64,000 nucleotides of DNA, from assembly GCA_028023455.1 (NCBI GenBank), contig JAQFVV010013292.1:103773-167772 (forward strand), read 5' to 3'. Position 1 is the stretch's first letter. Each line of letters begins with the position of its first letter. Positions 48,525 to 60,804 of this stretch are shown here, one piece after another. Below the pieces are notes generated by a model, which did no database searches, was not told where the DNA came from, and was given only the letters and a program-made list of their open reading frames with translations. The stretch is from Epiperipatus broadwayi. Lineage: Eukaryota; Onychophora; Udeonychophora; Euonychophora; Peripatidae. The translations under genes and the position numbers were made by a program.

Positions 48525-48695
48525 CATTTCCCATTAAATATAGAATGTATAAAAAATTTTAAACTTTATTTAATTTTTTCAAATACAAACAACTTGTCAG
48601 TAATAACACACAAATAGACAACACAGGTTAGTAATTACACAAGGTTTTGAGTAGTAGTATTCTCCACTCTTCAGGTGTTGAATGACAGTAGAAAT
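48525..48695 (-). repeat. PLE terminal-repeat tail, second subtype copy
   Basis: Complement of the subtype at 19570-19760: CTGAAGAGTGGAGAATACTA, CTACTCAAAAC, TGTGTAATTACTAACCTGTG, TTATTACTGACAAGTTGTTT and AATAAAGTTTAAAATTTTTT on the - strand. The hairpin GTGGAG/CTACTC is better kept here than at 19.6 kb. Confidence 0.7.
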
Positions 48696-50349
48696 TAAAC
48701 CATTAGGCAAATCTCAATTCCACTTCTACTAAAATGTGCTCCAAAACTATATCAGTCTTCAAATGTGCTCAAACTACTGTTTGAAAATCTATTCAAAATC
48801 AAGTCATAAGGTAGTGGAATTCTTTTCATATCATCTCAAAACTTTCTATTTATAAATATTTTTAATTATCATGTTATTATTTTTATAAAAGTATATAATC
48901 TTTTATAAATACTCTTTTTTGCTAATAATCAATCTCCTACAACTTTATCATCCCTTCATGGTCCATTTACACAAATAAGCTTATATTTCTATTATATAAC
49001 TAGTTTTGAATTATTTTTTAATTACTTTTTACATTTTTTCATACATGGTTTTTCTTTTCATTATTATGGCTATTACCATATATAGCTAAATAAACTATCA
49101 GATAAATCTTTTTGTTTCACTTTAATCATCAACAATATCTTATTTTCAGAAATGCTGTTTATAAAATTTCTTTTCATTTTTTAAATTTTAAACAATATCT
49201 ACACTATTATCTACTGCTATCTCCACAGTAATATCTTTTACACTTCAATTATTTCACCACAATTTACTCATGTTATCTTAAGAAATTTATAGAAAATCTA
49301 GCTTTTTCATTTCATCTTAGCATAGCATTCTCTGGTTTATTAGAATCCTTTAGATTCTATGATTTCAATCTTAAATATTTTTAATAGCTTTACACAGGAA
49401 GTTGTAACTGAACTGATTCACTCAGTCATGTGATTCTGTATCTTTCCCAGAGTAGCTTTCATTTGTCTTCATCAGAAACTTCAATGTTATTTCATGAACA
49501 AAAAATTAACATTTTTATACATTTACTATTTGCAGATTTATTGTTTTTTTAATTAATTATATTTTTTCTAAATTACACATCCTATCTCTCAAAGTCAATC
49601 AATTCTTAAATATTTAGCTACATCAAATAAGAAAGGACTACCTAAAAATGAAAATATCACAAATAAATAAATATAAATATATGGATTGCTGTCATTTTTG
49701 GTTCCATATCTTCCTAATAATGATTTTTACAATCATCTATACTTAACCAACATCTGCATATATCTTATAATACAGTTTAATTTTAAAAATATAAATATTT
49801 AGAGATCAGCAAAAGTGAGTAACAAAAACAAAATGTGGTTATGAAAAACAGTACAATAATAAATTCCAAGATTGAATGCATAATCTAAAAAAATGGCTTT
49901 CTGATGATCGACACACATGTCAACTTGATGAATTTACACTTACAAATATTTATATTTTCAAACTACTATTTTTAAAAATTGAAGTTAAAAAAACATGAGT
50001 ACTATGCCTGTAGATATAAAGATAGGGTATTATAGATCTTTCCTGATGTGAATGTATAACAGTAAAGTGTGAGGTTTGATCACTTTCAAACAAAAAAATT
50101 CTAAATAATTTTTTAAAATATATGCTGATCAAAAATAAAGAATAAAATCAATAATATATTATTTAATGATAAATCATATATACTGTTTAAAAACTTTTAC
50201 AACAATATTATATAAAAATCATTTCAATTTTGAAGTCAATAATAAAATAATTGATACTATTTAAAAACTGCTAAATATATATAACTAGAACAAACAAGCA
50301 ACAATTTGCTAGCAAATTTTCAATTGAAACTAAACAAAGTATAAAGAAA
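48696..50349. other. AT-rich non-coding stretch
   Basis: No supported features. CTGATGAAGACAAATGAAAGC on the - strand near 49465-49485 recalls the hammerhead-like motif but lacks a convincing stem. Confidence 0.35.
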
Positions 50350-51290
50350 AAGAATATGAAAATATTTTTAAATTATTTATTTTGAAAAATCAAATGCCTG
50401 GAATCTATAAAATAATAATAAAAAAAAAATTAATGGCATTAAAAAATAAAACTAATGTGGCAATGAAAGTTATAGAAGAAAACAAAAGTCTAAAAAATAT
50501 AACACGCTTATTGGAAAAGGGTTATTTCATCAATAAAAAAAAGAGGGGATAATACTATTAATAAAAAAAAAGATGGATGGCAACATCGTTTGAAATACAA
50601 AGCATTTTAAATAAAGAGGATATGTGCAATTTAATTTATAAAGAATAATTATTATTATTTAATAATAAAATTATTATCAATATCCTTAAAAAAGATAGAT
50701 GAAAACAATAGATTATTTGGTAAGGCTATATATCAAATATCTAATTAATACACAATATATTAGATGATTAAAAGAATATAGCAGTGGTATTTATTTTAAG
50801 CAAGATGAAAAGAAAGATATTAGAATTACAGACCTATCAATTTTTATCACTACTATAACTCATCTATAGAAAACTCTAGACTCGAACTAACTACAAAAAC
50901 CCAGATAGAATTCATAGCATAATGGTTACATCCAAATATTAAGGGAAGTGATAAAGAGAACCACTGAGTTCAAGTTATCTTTTCTGTTTTTGGATTTGTA
51001 AACCATGTAAATCCAGTATAATGTTAAATTATGAAAAATGTTTATCAAGATGCAACATCAATTATTAATGAACTGAGAATATTAAAAACATCTTGATTCT
51101 ACTTTTCCAAACAGGAGTCATATGGAAAGCATTTTATAAATAAAAAGTGGAAGTAAAAAAAAAAAATAGATAGGGACTATTTAAGTAATTTAAAATTTAT
51201 AGATGATGTGGTCTGAGTTTTAGAAAATATTACTACATGAAAGTAGGAATAAAATTAATATTAAAAATGAAAGTAATGTTTAATAGTTTT
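50350..51290 (+). pseudogene. Highly degenerate LINE RT remnant
   Basis: Nucleotide and protein echoes of the LINE family: AGAATTACAGACCTATCAAT (the NYRPIS block) at 50820-50839, ACTCATCTATAGAAAACTCTAGA (the 'T.LQ.TLD' block, 50857), a TAAGGGAAGTGATAAAGAGA block equivalent to 'LREVIERT' and TTTTTGGATTTGTAAACCAT equivalent to 'GFLDYE'. Many stops and indels. It is much older than copies 1 and 2. Confidence 0.6.
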
Positions 51291-51562
51291 CAAAAGAATG
51301 AGAAAATGTGTCTTTTTTTAAAAAAAAAAGAAATTTATTCTATAAATTATATTTGTCGATAAGTTACATTATAATTGTTCAGATTGATTTGCAGAATGCA
51401 GCTCCAGCGACGACCATGTAAACTCCACAATTTATTTTGGGGTGATTAAATGATCTCTTCTTGATTTTGTTTATTGTTTTCATGAATATGTAGCCTTTAG
51501 GATCTTCTGCCTGCTCCATTACTATCTTGCACCTGAGCACGTAATTGAAGAAAATGGAAGGT

Positions 51563-51853
51563 CTAATTTGTGCAAAGACACTGTTCCATACAACTTCTTA
51601 TGGATAAGATATTTGCATTTAGGTTCTTTGTCCAATTTGTAATTAATAGTCTGTGGATATTTAATCTGGTGCAACTCATGATAACATGGTTAATTGATTC
51701 TTCTTCCTTCTCACATATTTGACAAATTGGTTCAATTTTTTTGTGTTTTCTTTTATTGGCTAGGAAGGATTTCATGGGGAAGGAATCTAAATTGAATTTA
51801 ATCATGAAGTCCAGGAATTTTGACTCCAGGTACCAAAACCTGTAGCTCGACAT
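51563..51853 (-). pseudogene. Retroelement C-terminal zinc-finger-like fragment
   Basis: A 96-codon frame with LESKFLDFMIKFNLDSFPMK, KRKHKKIEPICQICEKEEES, INHVIMSCTRLNIHR and LITNWTKNLN. The C-x2-C-x7-8-H-x4-C knuckle followed by a helix is typical of the region after the RT in several LINE clades (R2/R4-like and relatives), where it reads 'C..C...ET..H....C..L...R'. The flanking - strand has no RT, so only the C-terminal part remains. It lies antisense to the RT remnant at 50350-51290 and belongs to a different element. Confidence 0.5.
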
Positions 51854-51899
51854 AAGTTTTTAATTGTTTACCCCTAACAGAGTATTGTCGATTTGATTT

Positions 51900-52626
51900 T
51901 GTTTGTACACTTCCCAATATTTCAGTTTTCTGGTAATAGTAAATTAGAAGTTAACAACAAATGAAACCACGATGAGTTTTACTAATGTCTGCTTATGGAC
52001 CTGAGATTTGAACATTTAACAGAAAGTCAATACAGAAACTTTGGATCATGCAATAAAAATATGAGATTATTGGAATAACAAATAAGAATCAATAATGAGA
52101 AAACAAACAGCTATTACTAATATGATTACAGAAATTAAAAATTATAAAAGACGTAGAAAAAAAACCATGTGTGATATGGATGCTAACTTATATGATGTGC
52201 ATAAGAAAATTTTGGACATTGAAAGAACTAAAATCTCATATAGCAATAGAATGACAATGATTGAAAATAATAGTGATAAATTCATATTTTTAATATCTAT
52301 AAGTAAAAGAATGTATTCAAAATACTGAACTTCATTTATGTTTAGCATAAAACAGATTTTAATCAAAAAAAATTCAATCATGGAAATTCTTGAGTTAAAA
52401 TACAATGTCAGCAAAAATAATAGTAATGATAAAGTACAATATATAAAGTTATGTCAATAAAAGAAACTAAATTCTTAAATATGTAAAAAACATCAATTTA
52501 TTTAAAAAATCTCCATAAATTTAATCAATTTCAAAACGCACTAATAATTAACTTATTAAATTAAAAAATATACAATTGGTTAGAAAAATAAATCTATTAT
52601 TATAAAACGCTGAAAATTTTGAAATT
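51900..52626. other. A-rich stretch, possible retroelement relic
   Basis: A 77-codon Lys/Arg-rich frame at 52095-52328 (+) has no motif. Composition resembles a decayed LINE sense strand. Unresolved. Confidence 0.3.
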
Positions 52627-52805
52627 ATTCAAACGGAAGTCAATCTCCGATAATGCGCTATTTCTTAAATATAAATTTCCACGCACTTGACCACCGGTAA
52701 AAGTTTAGAGCATACATTCTATATATACCAACTCTTACAGACCCGAGTGTGTGGAAATTTATATTCAAGAATAGCGCATTATCTGAGATTGACTTCCGTT
52801 TGAAT
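52627..52805. mobile_element. MITE-like element with 55-bp inverted arms
   Basis: Arms 52627-52682 and 52751-52805: ATTCAAACGGAAGTCAATCT against AGATTGACTTCCGTTTGAAT, with GATAATGCGCTATT...ATAAATTTCCAC and its complement continuing inward. The 68-bp centre is unrelated. No coding capacity. Confidence 0.85.
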
Positions 52806-53145
52806 ACTTGGTTAAAAAAATATCTTATAAATATGTGCGAATAGATAGATTATCACAAGCATTGTCAGCAAATTATATTTATGCACTATATATAAAATCT
52901 TAATAATAATAATTAAAAAATTTTAAAAGTATTTAATAATTCTATGATTGTATTTTTAAAATAATAAAAAAATGCTAAAACACATAGTTATAAAGTCAAT
53001 AAATTAAAATTAATAAACTTGTAAATATATATACTATTAATTTTAACAACCATTGTAAACAACTAATGACTTTAAATATGTAATACTGAAAATATATAAT
53101 AATATTTATGATGTAATAATCTTGTCAGTCTTTCTAGAAATCATT

Positions 53146-53548
53146 TTAAGTAATAATTTACTAAGGCTGTAACCTTAGAAATAAGCGTCTGAAAAATACG
53201 AAGGTAGGGACCTCTATAGGTCTTAAAAACACAAGCTTACGCTATGAAGAAAAGAGAGAATCCTTCTTTACTTCAACCTACTTTTATATATAAATAGGTG
53301 AAGCTGAAGTGTTTTGATCTAAGAGTGTGAAGCTATTCAATACTTCACTAATTAAGTCCACAATTCTTATAATACCTTATTACTCGCGAAATCTTACGAT
53401 TTACTACGAGTCAATGAAAAGATCTTATAGTAAGAAATCTGTTACGATAATTTAAAGTTGTAATTATAAATTTTTATTAAACGCCCATTATTATATTAAG
53501 TAATAATTTACTAAGGCTGTAACCTTAGAAATAAGCGTCTGAAAAATA
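53146..53548 (+). repeat. Two identical 53-bp repeats flanking a 297-bp unique segment
   Basis: The 53-bp sequence at 53146-53198 recurs without change at 53496-53548. It opens TTAAGTAATAATTTACTAAG and contains the inverted repeat CTAAGG-CTGTAA-CCTTAG. The intervening segment is less AT-rich and has no frame. Flanks at 53035-53145 and 53620-53760 also look weakly similar (TTTTAACAACC..TGTAAACAA in both), pointing to either a roughly 350-bp satellite-like monomer or a small element with direct terminal repeats. Confidence 0.85.
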
Positions 53549-53759
53549 TCTGCTAACTAGATTTTTAAAATGAACCCATAATAATAATGGAGATCTTAGC
53601 AGTCTCTATTTAAACACATTTTAACAACCCTGTAAACAAACAGTGGCTGTTAAATGTATAGGCTGATAGTATATATTAATACTTTTTGAGTAATAATTTT
53701 CCTATCTGTATAACTATAAGAATCCTCTGTCTTTGTAGAATCATTTCAATAAACTTGCA

Positions 53760-56430
53760 AATAGTATCATCTCATAACAACTATTAAGCTGATGAAAAAT
53801 GATTGATATGAAAGGGCATTATTTGCAAGCATATTTAAAATGTTTTTTAAAATTTTGACTTGGAAAGAATTTTTATAACAAATGCATATGAATAGTATTA
53901 TTTAAAAATATTACTAAAATATATGTGTGTGAATGCAAATGGATGCGTGGACAAATCTAACATATGATTACATCTTTTATCAATGAAAATCTTCACTTTA
54001 TCAGAATGTGGTGAAATGTCAATTGAAAAATGTTTTTTGTTTGATTTTAATAGTGAATATATTAACCTGGGAGCATTGGAATATGATATTATGACAACAA
54101 TAATATTGAAGCAAGAAATGTTTATGTTTATTATTAATTGTAATATAAAAATTGTGAATTGACTTTATTCATTTAAGAAAATGAATGTGTAAATATGAAT
54201 TTTGGTTATTGCATTCACAATAGTGTAATGGTTAGATTTGTACATTCACATAACAAAATCCACAGTCCCAGTAAAATACACCAAAGCCGACCAAAATGGT
54301 ATGGTAAGATCCTGAATTTGACCAACCTTCAACTTATTCATCAGTACTCCATGATTTAACACCTTATGAATGACATTTTTGAGGCTACACGAGTCTCAAT
54401 TTCTTCTGTGGGTCAGCTCCAAATAAAGAGAAACATGAGATTCAAGAACTGGCTAACAATCTCACTTTAGAGGGTTATAATAGGCTACTTAACATACTAA
54501 TTAACTTAAAATTAAGGTTAATATCAATGATAACTATAATGCATATCATACATATATAAAATAAAATAATAAAGAATTGGAATTAGATGGTGAGCAAAAA
54601 AGATAACATTTTATATTTTAAATAGGTTTATTAAACAATAAAACATCTTACAAAAATGACATTAATTATATAGAATTAAAGATATGGAATCAATGCATGC
54701 AGGCATTACATAATAAATAAGATTAAATTATTATAGCAATCTCATCTTAATACTTTTAAATTAGGTGTGTGTATATGTGTAGTTAATAGAAGTGTGCCTA
54801 TATTTAATTAATATGGCAAATCCTATTCTCACATTATAGTCTGCTAATATTATGAGTGAATATTCTAGCCTAAGATAGATTACTCATTACAGCCTTCATA
54901 TAGCTGCTATATATGTGTGTGTGTGAGCGAGTAAATAAGGTCCAAGATAAATGCAGATTCAGCTTAGTAACCAAAGATTCAGGTTTCAGACTAATGCCAA
55001 ACAGACATTTTATAGAAGGAAAGAACTAGCTACTCTAGATTCATATATATATATTGTAGCCTTTGGTTTATTTCATCTATAAACTAATTGTGAGAAAAAG
55101 AAGTAATTGTAGGCAAAAAAAATTTTTTTTAATGTAAGAAAAGTTAAAAAGTTTTATTTGAGAAATCATAACTATATGGCACCAAAAGTAACATCTATAA
55201 AGATACAGTTTGTGTTTGTATAAAATATAGCTAGCATTATTTAATGCAGGGGGGATGATTGATTTTTTTTGTACGCTGCTATAATAATTTACGAATATGA
55301 TAATTGAGAAATAAATATTTATATGGCTAAGATAAAGTCTTTATGAATTGTAATATCTATTACTAAAAAGTTGGTGAGAATTGAAATTGAATTGGTTATC
55401 AGTGGCTTTAGTTGGACAGTTTCTTTTCAAGAGAATAGACTTAAGGTTATAGGAAATTATAATGGATATTTTATGTTCACAGGATCTGAATAAGCAGTTT
55501 TCTATTGAATGTTCTGCATATGTATGTGCGTGTGATACAGATATATGGGTTTGATTTTTTTTCTTTCCTTTATAGAAATTGACATAATTTTCTATATTAT
55601 TTCATGATAAGTGTGGAAAATGGAAAAATAAATGAATCTGTTCTAATTTATTATTTCTAGCTCAAAAATGTAAATCCAAATAAGAAATTATTTAAGTAAT
55701 TAAAGGATTATAGCATTAAATGATTTGGAACAGAATAAAAACATAACTTAAGAAGAAAATATATATTCGCATTGTGGGAACTGCATCATGTTATGAACTA
55801 AGGACAAAGTTCGGATATACAAGAGGACAATTGAATTTTCAGTGAAATTTTCATCACAGAATGTTCTAAAGTGAAGCCAATAACTTTTCCATGCCACACA
55901 TCTTTTTATTATTTAATAAGCGTCTATGGCCACTTATATGTATTATTTTTCATATTACTTTTATCATTATTTTGCTGCTGGTCGATTAAACGTCAGTTAT
56001 TAGTCAAATTGTTTGTGTAATATTTATTTCTGCTTATCTGTTGATCTTTATCACGATTGTAGAGTGGTGTCATCATACAGCAGTAATATTAATAAATATT
56101 TATACAGTTTAGAATAAAAGATAAAGAAAAAAATATTCTCTTGTGCAACAGTTGAATCTAATATACTAGTCCAAGAGAAGTGGCTCCAAATGATATATAG
56201 TACAATAAATATTTTTAAATATTTGATAGACTTGGTTTAAATAGTTTCTTGTTAAGCCGCGAGATGACAGTATGTATCAGACAAGGCAATATTTTTTAAA
56301 ACTGAATCCAAAAAAAAAAAAAATTCCTTTTACTTGAAAAAATAATCAATTTTACAAATATGAATGGTTTAATGTTTTTATACTGTTTTAAAATACATAT
56401 GAGATTTTTTTATTGGTTTTAAATTACAGT
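53760..56430. other. AT-rich stretch with a possible decayed tRNA-like segment
   Basis: Near 54221-54290, TAGTGTAATGGTTAG resembles a pol III A box, but no intact B box follows. The 54220-54480 segment is less AT-rich and may be an old SINE. Other parts are featureless. (GT)n-like runs are at 54770 and 54914. Confidence 0.35.
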
Positions 56431-56442
56431 ATTATATTATTA

Positions 56443-57528
56443 AAACAGGCAAAACTACCTATACGTATGCCACACACAGCAAGCTAGAGTAATCAATGGA
56501 TGCCAGAAGGTTTGTGCATAAAATCTCCATCTAGTGCCTACTCATCCAATATCCCCAGACTAGTTTCTGGCTTGTGGCCTTCGTCAGTGAGGAGCCTTGG
56601 ATCTGAGAGCACTGCATCTAGATCTTAGGATCTAATGCAACCCTCCAGCAACCACCTTTTATCTCCATTTAACTACAAAACTATGAGTCTTAAACTGAAA
56701 AAACACCTTAATGTTTCCAATTCAAGCCCATCAGCTTATATAGTTATATGGGTCTGAACCCAGTTCAGTTCCCATACATTTTGGTGTCTTTGGTTCTTTA
56801 ATAACCATAGCCACCAATATCCTATTAGGCAGGATTGGTTTTAAGCCAATAAACATCACATGACCACCATCTCTTATGCTTGTGTATAACTGTTGTTAAA
56901 ACAGGAAAAACTCACTATATGTATGCCACACACAGCAAGCTAGAGTAATCAATGGATGCCAGAAGGCTTGGGCATAAAATCTCCATCTAGTGCCTATTCA
57001 TCCAATATCCCCAGTCTAGTTATACAACAGTTATACACAAGCATAAGAGATGGTCATGTGATGTTTATTGGCTTAAAACCAATCCTGCCTAATAGGATAT
57101 TGGTGGCTATGGTTATTAAAGAACCAAAGACACCAAAATGTATGGGAACTGAACTGGGTTCAGACCTATATAACTATATAAGCTGATGGGCTTGAATTGG
57201 AAACATTAAGGTGTTTTCAGTTTAAGACTCATAGTTTTGTAGTTAAATGGAGATAAAAGGTGGTTGCTGGAGGGTTGCATTAGATTTTAAAATCTAGATG
57301 CAATGCTCTCAGATCCAAGGCTCCTCACTGACGAAGGCCACAAGCCAGAAACCAGTCTGGTGATATTGGATGAGTAGGCACTAGATGGGGATTTTATGCA
57401 CAAGCCTTCTGGCATCCATTGATTACTCTAGCTTGCTGTGGGTGGCATACGTATAGTGAGTTTTGCCTGTTTTAACAACAGTTATACACAAGCATAAGAG
57501 ATGGTGGTCATGTGATGTTTATTGGCTT
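56443..57528. mobile_element. Large palindromic foldback element, family B, with 12-bp target duplication
   Basis: The left arm (56443-56870) and right arm (57050-57528) are near-identical inverted copies. Blocks include TTAAAACAGGCAAAACT, GCAAGCTAGAGTAATCAATG, ATAAAATCTCCATCTAGTGC, GAGAGCACTGCATCTAGATC, AACCACCTTTTATCTCCATT and CAGGATTGGTTTTAAGCCAA. An extra end fragment (56845-57030) is nested between them. The exact 12-mer ATTATATTATTA lies at 56431-56442 and again at 57529-57540, a clean candidate target duplication. The hammerhead-like motif is at 57328-57352 (+) and 56573-56587 (-). The 76-codon frame at 56956-57186 is a by-product of the palindrome. Confidence 0.9.
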
Positions 57529-57540
57529 ATTATATTATTA

Positions 57541-58137
57541 ATATTGATGGGACTGTCAAATAATCATCTGAATATTTTTGTTGATTATAAGAATAGCATT
57601 TCTGATTATTCATAAAATTTCCAGTTTATTGTGCGAGAATAATATATGATTATAACAAATGAACACATAACAAATTTTGAATTTTAAAAGAAAATATTGA
57701 CAAAGACATTATAAGTAAAGATGTATAATAAAAAAAATTTAATGAAAATCACAAAATGTAAAAATCAAAGTAGATATGTTGATTTCACTAAAAAATTTGA
57801 TGAGGGGAGGAGTCTGGACATAGGTTTACTGTCAGTCAGCTCTGTCTGGTTAAGTACAGTAGTCTATGGAGGGATAAACCATATAATATTCTTGCATTGA
57901 TTCTCATTTTTAAAAAAGTAAAAACGAAAAATCTCAAATTATTATTTTGTTCGTTAATTACAATAAAAATATATAATAATTAAATAAGGATATGATCTTA
58001 TTATAAATATTAGATTGGGAACATCCAATTGTAAAATAAAATGTCTATTATATTAAAATAAATATTAATGATAAAATTACATATTAATATGACTGTAGAA
58101 GAATAAAAATTAATATTAGAATTAGTTAACAAAATGA
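57541..58137. other. AT-rich non-coding stretch
   Basis: No supported feature. Confidence 0.4.
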
Positions 58138-58350
58138 ACCACTAAACATCACATGATCACTATTTATTATGCTTGCTCATAACTGTTATTAAAACAGGCA
58201 AAACTCTTAGTACAGTAGTGCCACTTAGTGCAAGCCAGAGTAATCAATGGGTGCCAGAAGGTATGCATAAAATCCTTATCTAGGTATCCATTGATTACTC
58301 TAGCTTGCACTGAGTGGCACTACTGGGTGGAGAGTTTTGCCTGTTTTATT
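58138..58350. repeat. Minimal palindromic copy of foldback family B
   Basis: The left arm (58145-58278) has AACATCACATGATCAC, TAACTGTTATTAAAACAGGC, GTGCAAGCCAGAGTAATCAA and GGGTGCCAGAAGG. The right arm (58283-58348) is the complement of its middle: ATCCATTGATTACTCTAGCT, TGCACTGAGTGGCACTACTG and GAGTTTTGCCTGTTTTATTA. Almost everything internal is missing. Confidence 0.85.
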
Positions 58351-60524
58351 AGCAAAATGAAATGATTAAATACTTCAAATAAAGATTAAGATTCTCTATT
58401 TGCTTTAATACTGTAAGGGTATTGTAAAATTCAAAGAGTTATAGGTACCTTACGATGAGTACTTTTTGGGAATTTATTTAATAGTAACCCTATTTAAGCA
58501 TTTCAATCAGTCATGAATAAGTTGGTGGTATTTATAATTGTGCTGCAAATATACACGTATAAACCCATTATTTCTTAAAACATATTTACCTCAATGCAAC
58601 CTCCTTAAATAAATAATTTGCTTGCCATGCCGTTTGTTAGAAATAAAATATAGAGAAAATAGAATGCTTGGGGGGAGGAGACCAGGTGTAAACATAGATG
58701 GTCCTTAGGAAAATGATAGCCAACATTTTTTTTGTATATAATCTTTTTGTAAAGTTACTAACCGAATATTTTTGTAAATGTCTTCGTTAATCGTGTACCG
58801 TAATTACTAACCCTAAGTAAAATATTTTTTTTTGTTTATTTTTTTTAAGCAAGTTTACTGATATGTAGTGGGCACATATGCCGTTACATTGTTTTTTAAA
58901 ATTAAACATGAAAAAATGAAAAGTTCGCAAATAAAAAACTTCTTTTTTTTTTAAGAATTAAAAATTGAAATTAAATATCATCTAAACTCTTAAATATATA
59001 TATAAAATCGCACAAATGAGAAATTAAAAAAAGAAACTTTATTAAAAAAAAGAAAAAGTTTTAAAACTAAGTTTTCAATGAAAACTTAAAAAGATTTAGA
59101 GATAAAAATATATCTTTAAGTTTGGAAAACAAATTAAGTAATGCTATTGAAAAATGGAAATGATTATTTTAATTAGTCCAAGTGAACTAGCCCTTGGGCA
59201 TTTCAAAATGTATAAGCAACGGTCAGATAGGAGAAAACAATAGAAACTAATAGCAAATAAAAAGAAATCCCTTAGGAATCAAACCTCAACGAAAGGGTCA
59301 TCATCATCATGACGTAATGTTGAGTTAATCTGCAAAATTAATATAAAAGGAAAGGTTTGGAAATAAAAGATAAAAAATTATTATTAAGAGAGGACAGATA
59401 TGTGTTAAGTCGGAGAGAGTTGGAGGAGAAGGGATTGAAAGAGGCACTTTCAATTCCTTCAGTTCAAAAAAATGAAACATCGTTTTCCGATATTGCAGAC
59501 CACAGGACATCAAGGCCCAGAAGAAGACCATCAACCATAAAGGACCAATGGTTAACTGCACACTGATCTCATGACTTTGTGGGAATTAACACCTTCCATT
59601 ACAAGAAATTAGAGACTATGGTCATTTTTCAAAACAGTAAGAAATATATAATTAATGAACATTTCTAAACAAAAAGAACTCTAAATGCTAAACTTTTCAA
59701 TATTTTAAATAGAAGAATTTCCTATCTGACTAAATTATTTATTTTTTTATTGAATGTATTTTTTTTTTGTTTAAATCATTTCCATTTCTTTTGTTCCTTT
59801 TAAGTTTTATTATGATTTCTTTTCTTTTAAATAGCTATAAATGTTATAGGGAATGGTATATAGATTTGTAGTTATATAGTTAGGGAGGGTAATCTTAGGT
59901 TATTTGTTTCATAGTTAAATTAGGTCAATGGATTGGATATATTGGTGTAATTAGTAGATGTAGTATGAGGTTCGCTACATGCAGGATCTCCATTATATAC
60001 CGCACATCCTCTGTTTGCCTATGGAAGGGGATAGTAAGATGAAACAGTCCCTTCCTATGGAGTTTTTTTATTGTTCTTGCTGACAGAAGTAGCATTCCTG
60101 TTTGGTTGAGAGTCAATTTCTTCTCCAACCATACTGTTCAGATGTATATTTCTGACAGTATGGTATTTGTGCTGTCGTATTCATACTGCATTGAATACAT
60201 CAATATATCAGATGGATTGACGTTGGTTTGGCTGCAAACTTTTGGCCCAAGGTTAAATCAGGGATAGAATATTTTCTTTTCAAATGTGATCTATGTAGTC
60301 TATTCATACTCAACACTCTTAAAATATTAAACTCATCTGTGCGAACTTAGAAAATAAAAGTTTAAACGTAAATTAAATTCTAAAAACAAAGTTAAAATGT
60401 GAGTGAAATTTTAAAGTAAAGTTCTAATGTTTTATAAAAAGAAAAAATTTAAAGTAAAAGTGATTCTAAAATGATTTAAAATTTTATATATGTGCATTTA
60501 ATAAATGTTTGTGTGTTAAAAAAA
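58351..60524. other. AT-rich stretch with two unexplained frames
   Basis: A 69-codon + frame (59357-59566) encodes KKLLLREDRYVLSRRELEEK, then FSDIADHRTSRPRRRPSTIK and DQWLTAH. It is charged and not low-complexity, but has no recognised family and no convincing splice acceptor. A 67-codon - frame (59925-60128) reads MEKKLTLNQTGMLLLSARTI and so on and is also unrecognised. Either could be a retroelement relic or a last exon. GTCATCATCATCATGACG at 59298-59315 resembles a LINE/SINE 3' simple repeat. Confidence 0.3.
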
Positions 60525-60804
60525 ATTATAATGGTCAGGGAGAGGGTGATCAAATCGTATCTGCACTACAAGGGTGCCATCTAGGCATTTGAACCTAGAA
60601 ATTTTATGTAATAGACAGATATGTGCTGATCACCCTCTCCCTGACCGTTATAATTGGCTCCACATTGGGTGCCATTTATAATGGTCAGGGAGAGGGTGAT
60701 CAGTGTGCATCTGCCTACTATATAAATTTTCTAGGTTCATATGCCTAGATGACACCCTTGTAGTGCAGATACGGCTTGATCACCCTCTCCTCGACCATTA
60801 TAAT
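60525..60804. mobile_element. Nested palindromic element (four copies of one 26-bp end)
   Basis: The left half (60525-60660) and right half (60670-60804) are inverted copies over about 135 bp, sharing TATCTGCACTACAAGGGTG, CATCTAGGCAT.TGAACCTAG and ATAATGGTCAGGGAGAGGGT. Each half is itself bounded by inverted copies of ATAATGGTCAGGGAGAGGGT + GATCA, so this end appears four times. The outer ends sit in ATTATAAT on both sides. A 74-codon frame crosses the right half by chance. Confidence 0.9.

Noticed and set aside
52095-52414. Overlapping 77- and 90-codon frames as genes
   Set aside because: Antisense overlaps in A-rich DNA, with no motif on either strand.
56956-57186. 76-codon frame as a gene
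   Set aside because: It reads across the palindrome centre of a foldback element. The same sequence is repeated in both arms.
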